Positions 1 through 9,200 of a stretch of 64,000 nt of DNA are shown here, in pieces. The position numbers and the translations under genes were made by a program. Position 1 is the stretch's first letter. Every line of letters starts with the position of its first letter. The notes under the pieces were generated by a model, which had not been told where the DNA came from, did not search any database, and saw nothing but the letters and a program-made list of their open reading frames with translations. Source of the DNA: Bog-473 sp963807675 (lineage in GTDB: Bacteria > Actinomycetota > Acidimicrobiia > Acidimicrobiales > RAAP-2); contig CAWECP010000001.1 in the NCBI GenBank assembly GCA_963807675.1, positions 1-64,000 on the forward strand. The letters run 5' to 3'.

Positions 1-1178
1 TCGCAGGCCCCGAGGCGACGTTCGTCTCGATCAACAACGACACCGTTTACTCCATCGCCCAAGTCGACCTCAGTGGCGGCCCGGTGCGTCTCGATGTGCC
101 CGATACCGCGGGTCGATACTACGTCCTCCAGTTCGTCGATGTCTGGACGAACAACTTCGCCTATGTGGGACACCGATCGACGGGCACTGAGGCCGCCTCG
201 TACCTTCTGGTTCCACCGGTCAGTGAGGGCGATATGCATGGGGAGGCCTCGGTGATCCACTTTCCGACGGACGTTGGCACCATTGTTGGCCGTTGGGCCG
301 TAAACGGCGAGGACGATCTGCCAGCCGTCGGGTCGCTGCAGGGGCGTTTGACCTTGAGTCCGACGGCCGACGGTTCAATACGAGGTCTCCCGACACCGAA
401 CCCCTCTGTTCCAGAGGAGATCGCCTTCTTCGAGCAGATGCGGGTCTGGATGCAGGCATTTCCCCTAGCCCCAAGGGATCTGGCGTATCAGGAACGGTTT
501 CGGGATCTCGGTCTCTTCGAAGTCGAATCACCTTTCGTGGATCCCGACCGCGACCTACTCCAGGCACTGCGCGATGGACTCATCCAGGGCCGAGAACGGA
601 TGGAGCACGCGCTCAGATCTAACCCCAGTCCGATCCAGAACGGATGGATGCTGACGTATCACGTCTTCGACTACAACCTCGACTTCTTCGAGGTCGGAGC
701 ACTCGATGCCGATCAATGGAAGATCGAGAGCCAACCTGAGGTCCGCTACACACTCAGGGCTGGTGCTGCGCGTGGCGGCCTCTGGGGCAATCATGGCTAT
801 GAAGCCGCGTACGCCATGATCTACGTCGACGCAGAAGGTCAGCAGCTCAATGGTGCGTCTCGCTACGAGCTGCACTTCGATACTGCCCCGCCTGTCGGTG
901 CATTCTGGTCTGTAACCATGTACGACACGCCGGAGTTCTTCTTCGTGAAGAATCCGATCGGGCGTTACTCGATCGGCGACCGCACCCCAGGGCTGCGACA
1001 AGCGGACGGATCCCTCACGATCTTCATGCAGACAGACCAGCCCGACAATCCCGACGAGCGAGCCAACTGGTTGCCGACGCCCAGCGGAGACTTTCGCCCG
1101 ATTCTGCGGATGTACGAGCCCGACGAGTCTGTGTTCGACGGGAGGTACGAACTTCCGCCGATCACTCGGCGCTCATAG
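1..1178 (+). CDS. DUF1254/DUF1214 domain protein, copy 1 (5' truncated by window edge)
   Basis: The reading frame is open from base 3 and the start lies outside the window. The product matches the second copy at 19351-20682 almost residue for residue from its residue 54 on. The N-terminal part is DUF1254-like (SINNDT, DLSGGPVRL, the YYVLQF stretch). The C-terminal part is DUF1214-like (YDTPEFF, NPIGRYSIGD, NWLPTPSGDFRPILRMY). Proteins of this pair of domains are common in bacteria and their biochemical role is not settled; I do not assign one. A SulP transporter frame begins 68 bases downstream in the same order as in copy 2, so the two genes probably form an operon. The gene ends in TAG. It looks intact as far as it is visible. 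Confidence 0.85.
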   Translation, partial: AGPEATFVSINNDTVYSIAQVDLSGGPVRLDVPDTAGRYYVLQFVDVWTNNFAYVGHRSTGTEAASYLLVPPVSEGDMHGEASVIHFPTDVGTIVGRWAVNGEDDLPAVGSLQGRLTLSPTADGSIRGLPTPNPSVPEEIAFFEQMRVWMQAFPLAPRDLAYQERFRDLGLFEVESPFVDPDRDLLQALRDGLIQGRERMEHALRSNPSPIQNGWMLTYHVFDYNLDFFEVGALDADQWKIESQPEVRYTLRAGAARGGLWGNHGYEAAYAMIYVDAEGQQLNGASRYELHFDTAPPVGAFWSVTMYDTPEFFFVKNPIGRYSIGDRTPGLRQADGSLTIFMQTDQPDNPDERANWLPTPSGDFRPILRMYEPDESVFDGRYELPPITRRS

Positions 1179-1246
1179 CCGCTCCCTTGGACTCCAACGT
1201 CGCGATCATTACACCCTGAGCTCTGGCCGAGAATTCCACACCCAAA

Positions 1247-2937
1247 GTGCGCTGGCTGTTCTCTTCTCTTGGCGGATACCAGAAGGCGTGGCTGCCGCGC
1301 GATCTCGTCGCCGGCCTCACCGTGTGGGCCGTGCTGGTACCCGAAGCTCTAGCCTATGCCAGCATCGCCGGTGTATCACCCGAGGTTGGTCTCTACGCCG
1401 CGCCGTCTGCTCTTCTGTTCTATGCCGCCTTCGGGAGTTCGAGGCACTTGGTCGTGGGGCCGATGTCGGCCACGGCCGCGCTTTCAGCTGCCGGCGTCGG
1501 CTCCGTGGTGGCCGGGAACGCGGGTACGTATGCCGCCTTGACTGCCACCCTCGCGATTACCACCGGCGTCCTCGCGCTCATCGCCGGTCTGGCCCGGCTG
1601 GGCTTCATCGCCAACTTCATCTCCGAACCGGTGCTCAAGGGCTTCATCATCGGCCTGGTTCTGACCATCATGATCGGCCAGGTCCCGAAGCTCCTCGGAG
1701 TGGGAAAGGGCACAGGTGACTTTTTCGCCCAGCTCGGACACATCCTCTCCGAGCTCGGGGAGGTCAGCGGATCCACGGTGCTTGTGGGCGGCGCCTCGCT
1801 CGCCGTGCTCCTCGGCCTGCGCCATTTCGCACCGAAGATTCCGGCCTCACTCGTGGTGGTGCTGGTCGGCATCGTCGTGGCGAAGGCGGCACATCTGGCG
1901 GCCCACGGGGTCGAGCTGGTCGGCCACATCCCGAGCGGGCTGCCCCACTACGGGTTCCCGAGGGTGGGGACCGAGAGCTACCTGCATCTGGCCGCCCCGG
2001 CCGTCGGCATCGTGCTGGTGGGATTCGCTGAAGGGTTGGGTGCCGCCAAGACGTACGCGGCGAAAGAGCGCTACGACATCGATGCCAACCGGGAGCTGAT
2101 CGGCCTCGGTGCGGCCAATGTCGCCTCGGGTTTGAGCTCGGCCATGGTGGTCAACGGAAGCTTGTCGAAGACCGCGGTCAATGGTGGGGCCGGGGCGAAG
2201 ACCCAGGCCTCGGGGCTCATCGTGGCGGTGCTGACCGTGGTCACCTTGCTCGTTTTGACCGGGCTGTTCGAGGACCTCCCTGAGACCACCCTGGCGGCCG
2301 TGGTGATCGCGGCCGTGGTCGAGTTGGTGGACGTCGGAGCCATGCAGCGGCTGTACCGCTGCGTAAGCGGGCCCCTCAAGGCGATGTACGGGCCGGCGGC
2401 GCGGGCGGACTTCATCGCGCTGCGTGTGCAGCCCTCCTCGGCGTCATGGTCTTTGACACCCTGCCCGGACTTTTCATCGGAATCGGGGCATCGGCCGTCC
2501 TGCTCGTCTACAAGGCGTCTCGCCCGCACGTGGCCGAGCTCGGGCTCGATCCGGCGCACCCGGATCGCTACGTCGATCGCTCACGAGACCCACGTGCCGA
2601 GCCGCCAGTCGGCGTGGTCATCTTGCGGGTGGAGAGCCCGCTGTTCTTCGCCAACGCGGACAGCGTGGAGGCGGTCGTCAGGGTCGCCAGCGCCCGAGCG
2701 GACGTGCGCGCCATCGTCCTCGACGCCGAGACGATGGCGGCTATTGACATGACCGCAGCAGACATGCTCGGTGGCCTCGCTGATCGGCTCCAGTCGGTCG
2801 ACGTGCGCCTTGTCATGGCGCGTGAGGTGGGTCAGGTCCGCGACGTGCTCTCAGCAGCCGAAGCGGCCTACAGAGCTCTCGAGGTCTACCCGACGGTGCA
2901 CTCGGCGGTCGAAGCCGTCACGGGCGGCTCCTCTTGA
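1247..2937 (+). pseudogene. SulP-family anion (sulfate) permease, copy 1, frameshifted
   Basis: SulP proteins are multi-membrane-span anion transporters with a cytoplasmic STAS domain. The frame opens at a GTG and encodes the transport domain (PEALAYASIAGVSPEVGLYA signature, many hydrophobic spans). Near 2414-2420 the reading frame is lost: this copy has two extra bases (cgcgctgcg against cgctgcg in copy 2). The last transmembrane segment and the STAS domain continue in another frame from about 2422 to 2937. Translation in the first frame would run to 2752 as out-of-frame residues. Apart from this the DNA is nearly the same as the intact copy at 20751-22463. Either it is a young pseudogene or a sequencing/assembly error; the intact frame on both sides argues for a recent event. 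Confidence 0.85.
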
Positions 2938-2978
2938 CAAGCAATCCCTCAGGTAGTCAGGAGCCCTCCATCGCTGCT

Positions 2979-3216
2979 GGTTTCGCGACGCAGTAGCTCG
3001 GCTGTCCGTGACCGTCTGCTTGCTAATCGTGAGCCCTCGTCGGCTTCCCAGCACTGGCAGCTGTCTGAACCAGTGAACCCAACAGAACTGGCCTATTAGG
3101 GCCGTGACCTGCGGGTTTACGCCCCGAAAATACGTTTGGAGCGCTGGTGGCGAGACAGGGGTTTACTGAATGCTTTCCAATCCCGGGATCTAGGCGGTGG
3201 CTGCAGAGGACAGCCC
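2979..3216 (+). repeat. Dispersed direct repeat, copy A
   Basis: First of five related elements in the window, all in this orientation. Box 1 is ggtttcgcgacgcagtagct. Box 2 is ctgcttgctaatcgtgag. A variable middle holds a small hairpin (ccagt...actgg). Box 3 is gacctgcgggt and box 4 is gtttactgaatgctttccaa. A weaker purine-rich box 5 ends near 3216. The element lies 41 bases after the SulP frame. No long ORF is carried. The stretch from it to 3519 shows no gene I can support. Confidence 0.8.
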
Positions 3217-3519
3217 ATGTCCCGCTGAATGGTTTGTTCGTCAGGGGATGACCCGCGAGCGTCAGCCATGCGTCGAGTTCCTCTTACCCCCCGGATCGGA
3301 TCCACGGTTGAGTACTACATTCGCATCGGCGGTTCGAGTCCGCTCACCTCCACCCTAGCTAGGTTTGGCTCCGCGCTGTTTGGTTTCGCGCGCCCCTCTG
3401 GTGAGGCGCACCACTCTGCCGTGAGAATTCGTGAATGCCTTTGGCGTTACCCACAGGGTTTATCGAGATCGGCTGGCCGAGGACCGAGGACGACACGCTC
3501 CAGCAGTGACTTGCCTCGC

Positions 3520-5120
3520 TCATGTTCTTACGCTTGCAGCAGAACGGCCGGCGGGAGCACCGAGTCCTCGAGCGATCCCGAAACGACCGCCGCTTTCCAC
3601 GCGGTGACTTTGTCCGAGCAGGATCACCAAGGGCCTGGTGTAGAACCACGTGATTGCCATGTCCAAGATGGTTGAGAGTCCCAGAAAGAATGCGAAACCC
3701 TTCACGTCGCCCACCGCCACCATGTAGAGCACCACCGCCGCCAGCAAAGAGACGAAATCCGCCGCCCATACTGTGCCCCAGGCGCTCTTGAAGCCCCGCT
3801 CGACCGAAGTTCTCACTGTTCGTCCGGCTCTGCTCTCGTCCTTGAGACGCTCGAAATAGACGATGTAGGAATCCACAGTGATGCCGATGGAGACGATGAG
3901 GCCCGTTATCCCAGCCAGATCGAAGCTCGGCGCAACCGAGGTGTGCCCTAGCCACGAAATGATCGCCCACAGCAGGGCCGCAGTGATTGCCAGCCCCGAG
4001 ATCACGACGAGTCCGAGGGCGCGGTAGTACACCAACACGTAGAGCATCACCAGCACGAGTCCGGCGATACCTGCTCCGAGCCCCGCCATAAGGTCAGACT
4101 TCCCGAGGGTAGGCGAGACCGTCTGCGAGTTCAGCTGCTTGAGCGCGACGGGCAGGGAGCCGTACTGCAGGGCGATCGCCAGGTTCTGCGCGCTTTGCTG
4201 GGCTGGGTGAAGTTGCCCGAAATCTCCACCTGGCCCCCGAAGGGGGACCACGTGCCCTGCGTGGGTTGCGTGATCGGCGCAGACTGGACGACGCCGTCTA
4301 GCTCGATCCCGATGATCTCGTGAAAGTAGCGCGTGGTCATCGAGTCCCAGCCGTTCGAGCCAGACCCGGTCAGCGTGACGTTGACGTCCCACTGTCCCTT
4401 TGGGCTCAGCTGCGCCGAGGCGGTCTTGACCGCGGTGCCGCTGAGCTCGGCCGGACCTTCGAGATACCGACCCTTGAAGCCCGAGCCGACCAGCCCCTTT
4501 TGGAGCACGACGGCGTTGGGCGAGTCGGACGTGCTGGTCGGATACGCCGCGAGAGCCGGGTCGGCCCCGACGTTGTAGAAGACACCGTTCGGGCTGGCCG
4601 TGGACCCCGAGAGGTTCGACGTGACCAGTTGGTACGGAGCCGGACACGAGGTCGGCAGCGGGCCTGGTGTCGCTGAAGCCGCGCCGCTCGGAGTGCTCTT
4701 TGCCGGGATGTATGGCGGCGCGTAACAGAGCACGGGGCGGAAATTGAGCCGTGCCGTCTGCCCGATCGCATTGAGAACTTGGGCGGGATCCTTGAGCCCA
4801 GGGATGGCGACCGTGATCTCGTTGTTTCCGGTCGTCTGCACTTGTGCCCCCGAGACCCCGAGCCCGTTGACCCGATTGTTCAAGATGTTCACCGTCTCGG
4901 CGAGGTCTGACGCCGGGACGTGGTGCTCGGTCCGGTAGACGACAGAGAGTCCACCGGCGAGATCAAGGCCGAGACGCGGGGTCCAACGGGCCGCAAGGAC
5001 ACCAGTAAATGCTCCGAGGGAGATGACCAGTACGGCAAGGATGCTGACCACGAAGTTGCGCCTGTGGCTGCGGCGCTTGCGAGCATTCTTCGTAGATGTC
5101 GATGTGAGGTTGGCGTTCAT
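3520..5120 (-). pseudogene. secD: Orphan SecD protein-export subunit, frameshifted
   Basis: SecD, with SecF, uses the proton gradient to help the Sec translocon release exported proteins. The start at 5120 (MNANLTSTS) gives a short basic N-terminus, one membrane span, then the first periplasmic domain (GLDLAGGLSVVYRTE, NILNNRVNGLGVSGAQVQ, IPGL). Around 4190-4205 the frame breaks just after GGQVEISGNFTQ. The conserved continuation (QNLAIALQYGSLPVALKQ) and the five-span export domain (SIGITVDSYIVYFERLKDE, FKSAWGTVWAADFVSLLAAV) lie in another frame down to 3520. A one- or two-base indel therefore separates the two halves. No secF follows and the gene sits in accessory DNA, so it is probably an extra copy and not the housekeeping gene. 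A sequencing error cannot be excluded. Confidence 0.85.
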
Positions 5121-5453
5121 ATTCGTGTTCTCCGTGGTTCTCGTCGGCCACTGCTGGCCGGCTCGTCGAGGTGGTGGAGTGGGAGCTGCGAGGCAATGCC
5201 CGGCGGATCGAGCTTCGGATCCTTGGAAGGCATCCAGCCGGTGCGTGGTCCCACGTCGGCAAGTCCGAGTACCCATGACTGGGCCTTTGGCGAAGAGGCG
5301 TGGTCAGACTGCCGGCGACATTTCTCGGGAGACCGAAGGTCCCTCAGATGTCAAGCAGGCATCACTCGCGCCTGCCCGAGCCGGACTCGATGCAACCTCA
5401 TAGAGGTGCGGCGGGCTCGGTCGAGGCTGAGGACGGCTACTGGCGGCAGAACG
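5121..5453. other. Intergenic stretch between the SecD and SecDF-head-like genes
   Basis: I see no credible gene here on either strand. Open frames in this stretch are low-complexity extensions or antisense to SecD. It probably carries the promoter and leader of the secD frame on the minus strand. Confidence 0.4.
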
Positions 5454-6203
5454 TCACAGAGACGACGAGAATTGCTGCGTCCGCGCGGCGCTGATGTTTC
5501 CGAAAGAGATCTGGACCTTGTTGTCGACCGTGGCGATGGAGGTGTTCGCCAGCTGGGTGATCGAGTCCGAGACGACTTGATCCTCTAAGAGAGAGGGAAC
5601 GTCCCTAGGCAAGCTGGTGCTTGTGGAATCCCAGCGTTCAGTCCCCGCCTGCGTGAACACAATGTGGACGACTGATGACCCGTTCCGGGTTGTCCCGTTC
5701 GACCGTTTCACATGGTGATGCGACGGCGTGATCGCACCTCCGCCAAGCACGTTTCGAAGGGTCGTTCCTGACCTGGACGCGCCAGCATCCAACCACCTGG
5801 AGTGCATCGCGGTGGCATCTGCGGTTAGCGCACCCGGGCACACAGTCGAGGCCGGACTCAGGGACGGTACTTTCGTACTGCAGCCCGAGCCCGCCGGCGT
5901 CACGGCGCTGGCTGTGTTATCGGACCGGCAATTCTCAGTGGGAGACGTACTGGGCGCTGTCGAAGCCGGAGCAACGCACGAGATGCGAAGCGCTGGAGGG
6001 TCAGTGACAACTCGGACTGAAGAACTCTCCACCCCGGCCGCCCCGACTGTTGGGCTTCTGAATCCGTTTGGCGCCGAGCTGAGGCAAACCAATGCGCAGG
6101 CAGCAAGCAGCACAAACGTCACCGCCGACATCAGGGCGAGTCGACGGCGCGTGAACGACCGTTCGTCGCGTGTCGGGACGACTGCTAGGACGTCACCGAG
6201 CAT
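5454..6203 (-). CDS. Membrane-anchored protein with a SecDF P1-head-like C-terminus
   Basis: The 249-residue product has a short cytoplasmic N-terminus and one membrane span (about residues 22-43), then a Ser/Thr/Ala-rich exported region. The last 90 residues (VVHIVFTQAGTERW, SIATVDNKVQISFGNI, a final A..Q.F) follow the pattern of the head subdomain of the first periplasmic domain of SecD (strand, VLDGKV-like turn, ISG-like strand). It lacks the export membrane domain. It lies upstream of the SecD frame on the same strand, 333 bases away. It may be an accessory factor or a decayed, divergent SecD. The family call is by pattern only. Confidence 0.55.
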   Translation of the reverse strand: MLGDVLAVVPTRDERSFTRRRLALMSAVTFVLLAACALVCLSSAPNGFRSPTVGAAGVESSSVRVVTDPPALRISCVAPASTAPSTSPTENCRSDNTASAVTPAGSGCSTKVPSLSPASTVCPGALTADATAMHSRWLDAGASRSGTTLRNVLGGGAITPSHHHVKRSNGTTRNGSSVVHIVFTQAGTERWDSTSTSLPRDVPSLLEDQVVSDSITQLANTSIATVDNKVQISFGNISAARTQQFSSSL

Positions 6204-6773
6204 TCGCTGTGGCAGCCAGTCGGATCGCGTCAGCCAGCACTTGTCCTGCCATCCCCAGTGACTTCCTTTCGATCGGATTGTTGTGGACGGTGCCGTCCCA
6301 ACACAGTCGCCGAGCTGGCGAAGCGGGCATCCGTCCCAAGGCTACCTGCACCGCTACCGCCGGCAAGGGTCGCGTGATCCTGCCTCTCGCCTAACCGGGA
6401 TCTGGGCAGGAGCGCTCAGATACGCATCATCGCTACAAGGGCTAGTCCGACGTAGCTCGGGACCTGGACGCCGAATTCGCTGAGCGATGGTGGGGAATGG
6501 AATCGGCCACGGCCCTGTTCGACGGCGTGTTCTGGCGTTGTTCTGGCGTTGTTCTGGCGTTGGCGTTGTTCTGAGTGATGGACCCGTTGGACCGCCAACG
6601 TTTCGATACGGGGACTTGGTTGAGTGGATGGAGGGTGTCGGGGCGGAATTTGAACAATAGGGCCAGGGAGTTCGACCCCTCCTTGCGACGTCGAGGCCAG
6701 TCTGATTCAAAAGAGGGAAGCTGATGGACGAGACGAGAGAAGAGAGGGGAGAAGAATCCGCGCAGCGGACGAA
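6204..6773. other. Gene-free stretch with a short tandem repeat
   Basis: No supportable gene. The one clear structure is an imperfect tandem array at 6528-6573, listed separately. Long open frames here run through that repeat and are not conserved-looking. Confidence 0.4.
6528..6573 (+). repeat. 11-bp tandem repeat (tgttctggcgt)
   Basis: Three perfect head-to-tail copies of tgttctggcgt are followed by a partial unit (tggcgt) and another tgttctg. Such arrays vary in copy number by replication slippage. No function is apparent. Confidence 0.8.
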
Positions 6774-7193
6774 TTACGCGGCAATTCTGCGCGGCATGGT
6801 GCTGAGATAGTCGTCACTCAGCGCTCGAACACCCGCATAGTCAGCCGGTCCGAAGGTCGTCATCCAGGGCTTGCTCATCCCGGTGATGACTGCAATCGCT
6901 GGACCGGGAAGACCCCGACGACGCAGCTCCTCTGACTCGGCATTCTCCAAGATGCAGAACAGCCGGAATTGCTCCCGCTTGGGACCTTGCGAGCGCACCT
7001 CGTAGTGCCCGCCCATGTCGCCATGCATCGCCTCCCAACGTCCGCCTCCAGAAAACTGCGGGGGAGGCGCCTCTGCAACCGCATCGAGGACGGCCAAGAG
7101 CTGCGCTCTGACCTTGACGGGGCAATCGTCGAGGAAGGCGTCAGTGGGAACGGATCCGTCGGCTGCTTTGTAGAAGACGATGTCCCAAGCCAT
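6774..7193 (-). CDS. HigB/RelE-type toxin (Gp49-like)
   Basis: The 139-residue protein resembles the phage Gp49-like/HigB branch of the RelE superfamily, which are mRNA interferases acting on the ribosome. It has the helical N-terminus, a Trp-Glu turn (GGRWEAMHGDMGGHYEVR) and the basic strand with EQFRLFCILE, and ends in a short helical tail. I chose the ATG at 7193 over the TTG codon just before it. It follows the antitoxin gene by 30 bases on the same strand, the usual antitoxin-first order for this subtype being either way round. Expression is probably from the antitoxin promoter. Catalytic residues in this family vary, so activity is inferred. Confidence 0.8.
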   Translation of the reverse strand: MAWDIVFYKAADGSVPTDAFLDDCPVKVRAQLLAVLDAVAEAPPPQFSGGGRWEAMHGDMGGHYEVRSQGPKREQFRLFCILENAESEELRRRGLPGPAIAVITGMSKPWMTTFGPADYAGVRALSDDYLSTMPRRIAA

Positions 7194-7223
7194 CAAGACG
7201 TCTAGTTTGCACGAGGCAAGCGA

Positions 7224-7607
7224 TCACGCAGCGGCTCGTGCCCTTGTCTTCCGCGGCTTCGCTCGCTGGGGCTGCTTTTCCGTGGTTACTTCGAGTCGTG
7301 CTCCGAGGGCACTCGCGATCGCAGCAATGGTCTTCAGCTCGGGGTTGACCTCGGCGGTGAACAGTCTGCGAACGGTGGACGGATTCCGACCGATCAGGCG
7401 TGCAAGCTCCGCCTTGGACACCCCGGACTCCGCACGCAAGGAGTCGAGCTGGCGCATGATCCCGTCGACTTGGGCGATCTCCTCCCGTGCCCGCAGGTAC
7501 TCCGCCTCGAACTCTGGGTCACGCAGCTCCTGGGCGCGGCGACGCTCGTAGTGTCCGGTGTCAAGGATTCCGGCGGTCCCGGTTCTGGTTCGTGTGGCGG
7601 TAGGCAT
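7224..7607 (-). CDS. XRE-family antitoxin (HigA-like)
   Basis: A 127-residue protein. It has an N-terminal segment that may contact the toxin (residues 15-50), then a helix-turn-helix (about residues 58-108: SGVSKAELARLIGRNPSTVR, ELKTIAAIASALGARLEV) and a basic tail. It would neutralise the downstream toxin and repress the operon. A 16-bp inverted repeat overlaps its likely promoter at 7647-7686. The start ATG at 7607 has GAGGA upstream. The pairing with 6774-7193 supports a toxin-antitoxin module. Confidence 0.8.
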   Translation of the reverse strand: MPTATRTRTGTAGILDTGHYERRRAQELRDPEFEAEYLRAREEIAQVDGIMRQLDSLRAESGVSKAELARLIGRNPSTVRRLFTAEVNPELKTIAAIASALGARLEVTTEKQPQRAKPRKTRARAAA

Positions 7608-7646
7608 TCCTGGTTCCTCGTCTCATGGGTGAGACATCCTGGAGGT

Positions 7647-7695
7647 GTATCACCTGCGGTACGGAGCAGTGTACCACTAGTGATACGCCCTGTCA
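7647..7695 (-). promoter_or_regulatory. Promoter and operator of the toxin-antitoxin pair
   Basis: Two 16-base arms (gtatcacctgcggtac and gtaccactagtgatac) match at 13 of 16 positions when inverted and are 8 bases apart (7647-7662 and 7671-7686). On the minus strand a -35-like TGACAG (7690-7695) and a -10-like TACACT (7668-7673), 16 bases apart, overlap the palindrome. Binding of the HTH antitoxin here would block the promoter. The sequence is seen; the role is inferred. Confidence 0.6.
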
Positions 7696-8280
7696 TCACC
7701 CAGATCGGCCCGTCTGCCTTTGCCTAGCCGCTTTTGCCCTTCCGACCTGGACCAATACGCCGCTCGCGTTGAGCCGGAATCGGGCCATGGGCTCGCTCGT
7801 CTGGTACTCCTCGGCGATCTGCTGTGCGGACTTCCCCCGCTTTGCGGCCTGGAGCAGGATCGGCCGTGGGAGGAGCAGGCAGCCTCCGAGCCAATCAGCT
7901 TCCTCCTCCTGCTCGATGTCGCAGGTCACGAACGATATCGAGCCGACGTTTTCGATCGTCCGGAGCGTGTGCTGCAGAACGATGTGGGCCAGTTCGTGCG
8001 CCTGGTTGCTTCGGGTACGCCCGTTCGCGTGGAGGGGATTGAAGACGACGACCCGTCGCCCATCCCGGCGCCGGAGCGTTGCCGATGAGAACGCATCGTC
8101 CTGGAGGTGCTGGAGTTCCTCCAGTCGCTCAATCGGCACCAACTGGGCCGCCGACATAATCTCGACGCCCAGGTCGGCGGCGAGGGCGTCCAGCGGTACC
8201 GGGTCGTTCTCGCCACACCCGAGGCGCTCCCGAACCCGCGAGGCGATCCGTTCCGCCTCGCTCTTGAAGCCTCGACGCAT
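7696..8280 (-). CDS. ImmA/IrrE-family metallopeptidase
   Basis: The 194-residue protein has the zinc-peptidase motif HELAH (residues 95-99) and the downstream acidic motif EEEADWLGGCLLLP that supplies the third ligand. In this family (ImmA of ICEBs1, IrrE of Deinococcus) the peptidase cleaves or inactivates a partner XRE repressor when the cell senses a signal. The start at 8280 (MRRGFKSEAE) is 5 bases from the end of the XRE gene, so the two are co-transcribed. An in-frame extension to 8574 is antisense-like Pro/Arg-rich sequence and was rejected. The natural target is the neighbouring XRE protein. Confidence 0.85.
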   Translation of the reverse strand: MRRGFKSEAERIASRVRERLGCGENDPVPLDALAADLGVEIMSAAQLVPIERLEELQHLQDDAFSSATLRRRDGRRVVVFNPLHANGRTRSNQAHELAHIVLQHTLRTIENVGSISFVTCDIEQEEEADWLGGCLLLPRPILLQAAKRGKSAQQIAEEYQTSEPMARFRLNASGVLVQVGRAKAARQRQTGRSG

Positions 8281-8285
8281 AGCGA

Positions 8286-8741
8286 CTACCCGCCGTCGCC
8301 GGTGCCGTCCAGGGCCTCCTGCATCTCGCTCAGGATCTCCGTCAGGAGCCGGAGCGCAGGCGGGTTGAACGTCTTTGCCGCTCTCAGATGGACCGCCAGT
8401 CGCCGGTCCTGTCGCTGGAGGCTCTCGTACATCGTCCTCACTAGGTCGGCGATCTTCGTCGCATCGCCGGGCTCCAGGGACGGGTCGAGACGAAGGTGCT
8501 CGCTGATCAGGTCGGGTGTGCTCGATGACCGCTCGGTCGTCGAGAGGAAGCGCTCGGGTGGCAGTCCCAGCCACAGCACAAGCCGGCGGAAGGTGGCCAG
8601 GTCCGGCGCCCGCCCCTGTTCGACACGGGAGAACGTGGCCACCGGGACGCCGGCCTGAGCGCTGGCCTCCCGGAGGCTTAGACCCAGTTCGGCCCGGCGT
8701 TGGGCAAGGAGGGGACCGAGGTCGTCGAGTGGATCAGACAT
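8286..8741 (-). CDS. XRE-family repressor, partner of ImmA/IrrE
   Basis: A 151-residue protein with an N-terminal helix-turn-helix (residues 8-60: LLAQRRAELGLSLREASAQA, VPVATFSRVEQG, DLATFRRLVLWLGLPPERF). A helical C-terminal half may be the oligomerisation and peptidase-sensitive part. It is transcribed away from the ubiquitin-like operon that starts 111 bases from it. Two similar inverted repeats between the genes (8752-8777 and 8800-8820) are likely binding sites. The simplest model is that it represses itself and the Ubl-E2-JAB-E1 operon, and that ImmA relieves the repression. Confidence 0.8.
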   Translation of the reverse strand: MSDPLDDLGPLLAQRRAELGLSLREASAQAGVPVATFSRVEQGRAPDLATFRRLVLWLGLPPERFLSTTERSSSTPDLISEHLRLDPSLEPGDATKIADLVRTMYESLQRQDRRLAVHLRAAKTFNPPALRLLTEILSEMQEALDGTGDGG

Positions 8742-8751
8742 GTTCCGGCAA

Positions 8752-8820
8752 CGGGACGATAGAAGATCTTCGCCCCGCCGCGTGGTATTGTCTCATAAAC
8801 GGGACAGAAGATCTGTCCCG
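8752..8820. promoter_or_regulatory. Double operator between the XRE repressor and the ubiquitin-like operon
   Basis: Site 2 is a perfect palindrome, CGGGACAG aagat CTGTCCCG (8800-8820). Site 1 (8752-8777) has the same left arm and core, cgggacga...agaagatct...tcgccccg, with one mismatch. Both carry the core gaagatct. Two copies of a palindrome in the 111-base divergent intergenic space suggest cooperative binding by the adjacent XRE repressor. Confidence 0.65.
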
Positions 8821-8852
8821 CACTACGGCAGTATACAACGGAGGTGCTCGTC

Positions 8853-9200
8853 ATGGGTACGGAAGAGTTGGCCATCGGGATCATCGAGCAAGGCGATCCC
8901 GAGTACGAACTGATCGTCGTTGAGGTCGAGGTCCCCGAGGAGCCCCGTCCCGAGGACCCGTTCGTGCGCGTGAAGGTGTTCGCCCCCAGGGTGCCGGACC
9001 CGAAGTGGTTCCGTTTTCGCAAGGACCAGACCGTCGCCAGCGCGGCCGAGCATGCCGCCAAGGTGTTCGGCTACACCGCCGGCTCGCCTACCTTCGAGAC
9101 CAAGGACAGGGTCGTGCTCGACCGGAGCCTCACCTTGGATGTCGCGGGTGTGCATAACCGCGAGGTCCTCGACCTGGTCGACGCCGGAACCGGAGTGTGA
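8853..9200 (+). CDS. Ubiquitin-like (beta-grasp) modifier of a Bil-type system
   Basis: The 115-residue protein is the likely modifier of the operon. Residues 1-36 are an acidic extension. Residues 37-112 fit a beta-grasp fold: strand FVRVKVFAPR, strand WFRFRKDQTV, helix SAAEHAAKVFG, then strands VVLDRSLTLDVAGV and EVLDLVDAG. The C-terminus is ...DAGTGV, a Gly followed by one Val, so trimming by the JAB peptidase may expose the Gly for conjugation. The ATG at 8853 is preceded by GGAGG at 8840-8844; the in-frame GTG at 8844 overlaps that site and was rejected. The stop overlaps the E2 start (GTGA). BilA proteins are often double ubiquitin-like domains; this one is single. The family call rests on context plus fold pattern. 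Confidence 0.75.
   Translation: MGTEELAIGIIEQGDPEYELIVVEVEVPEEPRPEDPFVRVKVFAPRVPDPKWFRFRKDQTVASAAEHAAKVFGYTAGSPTFETKDRVVLDRSLTLDVAGVHNREVLDLVDAGTGV

Noticed and set aside
2979..3216. Reading the repeat as a classical MITE
   Set aside because: Its two ends share no terminal inverted repeat and no target duplication could be seen.
5728..6261. 177-codon plus-strand ORF
   Set aside because: Antisense to the SecDF-head-like gene, without domain character or a ribosome site.
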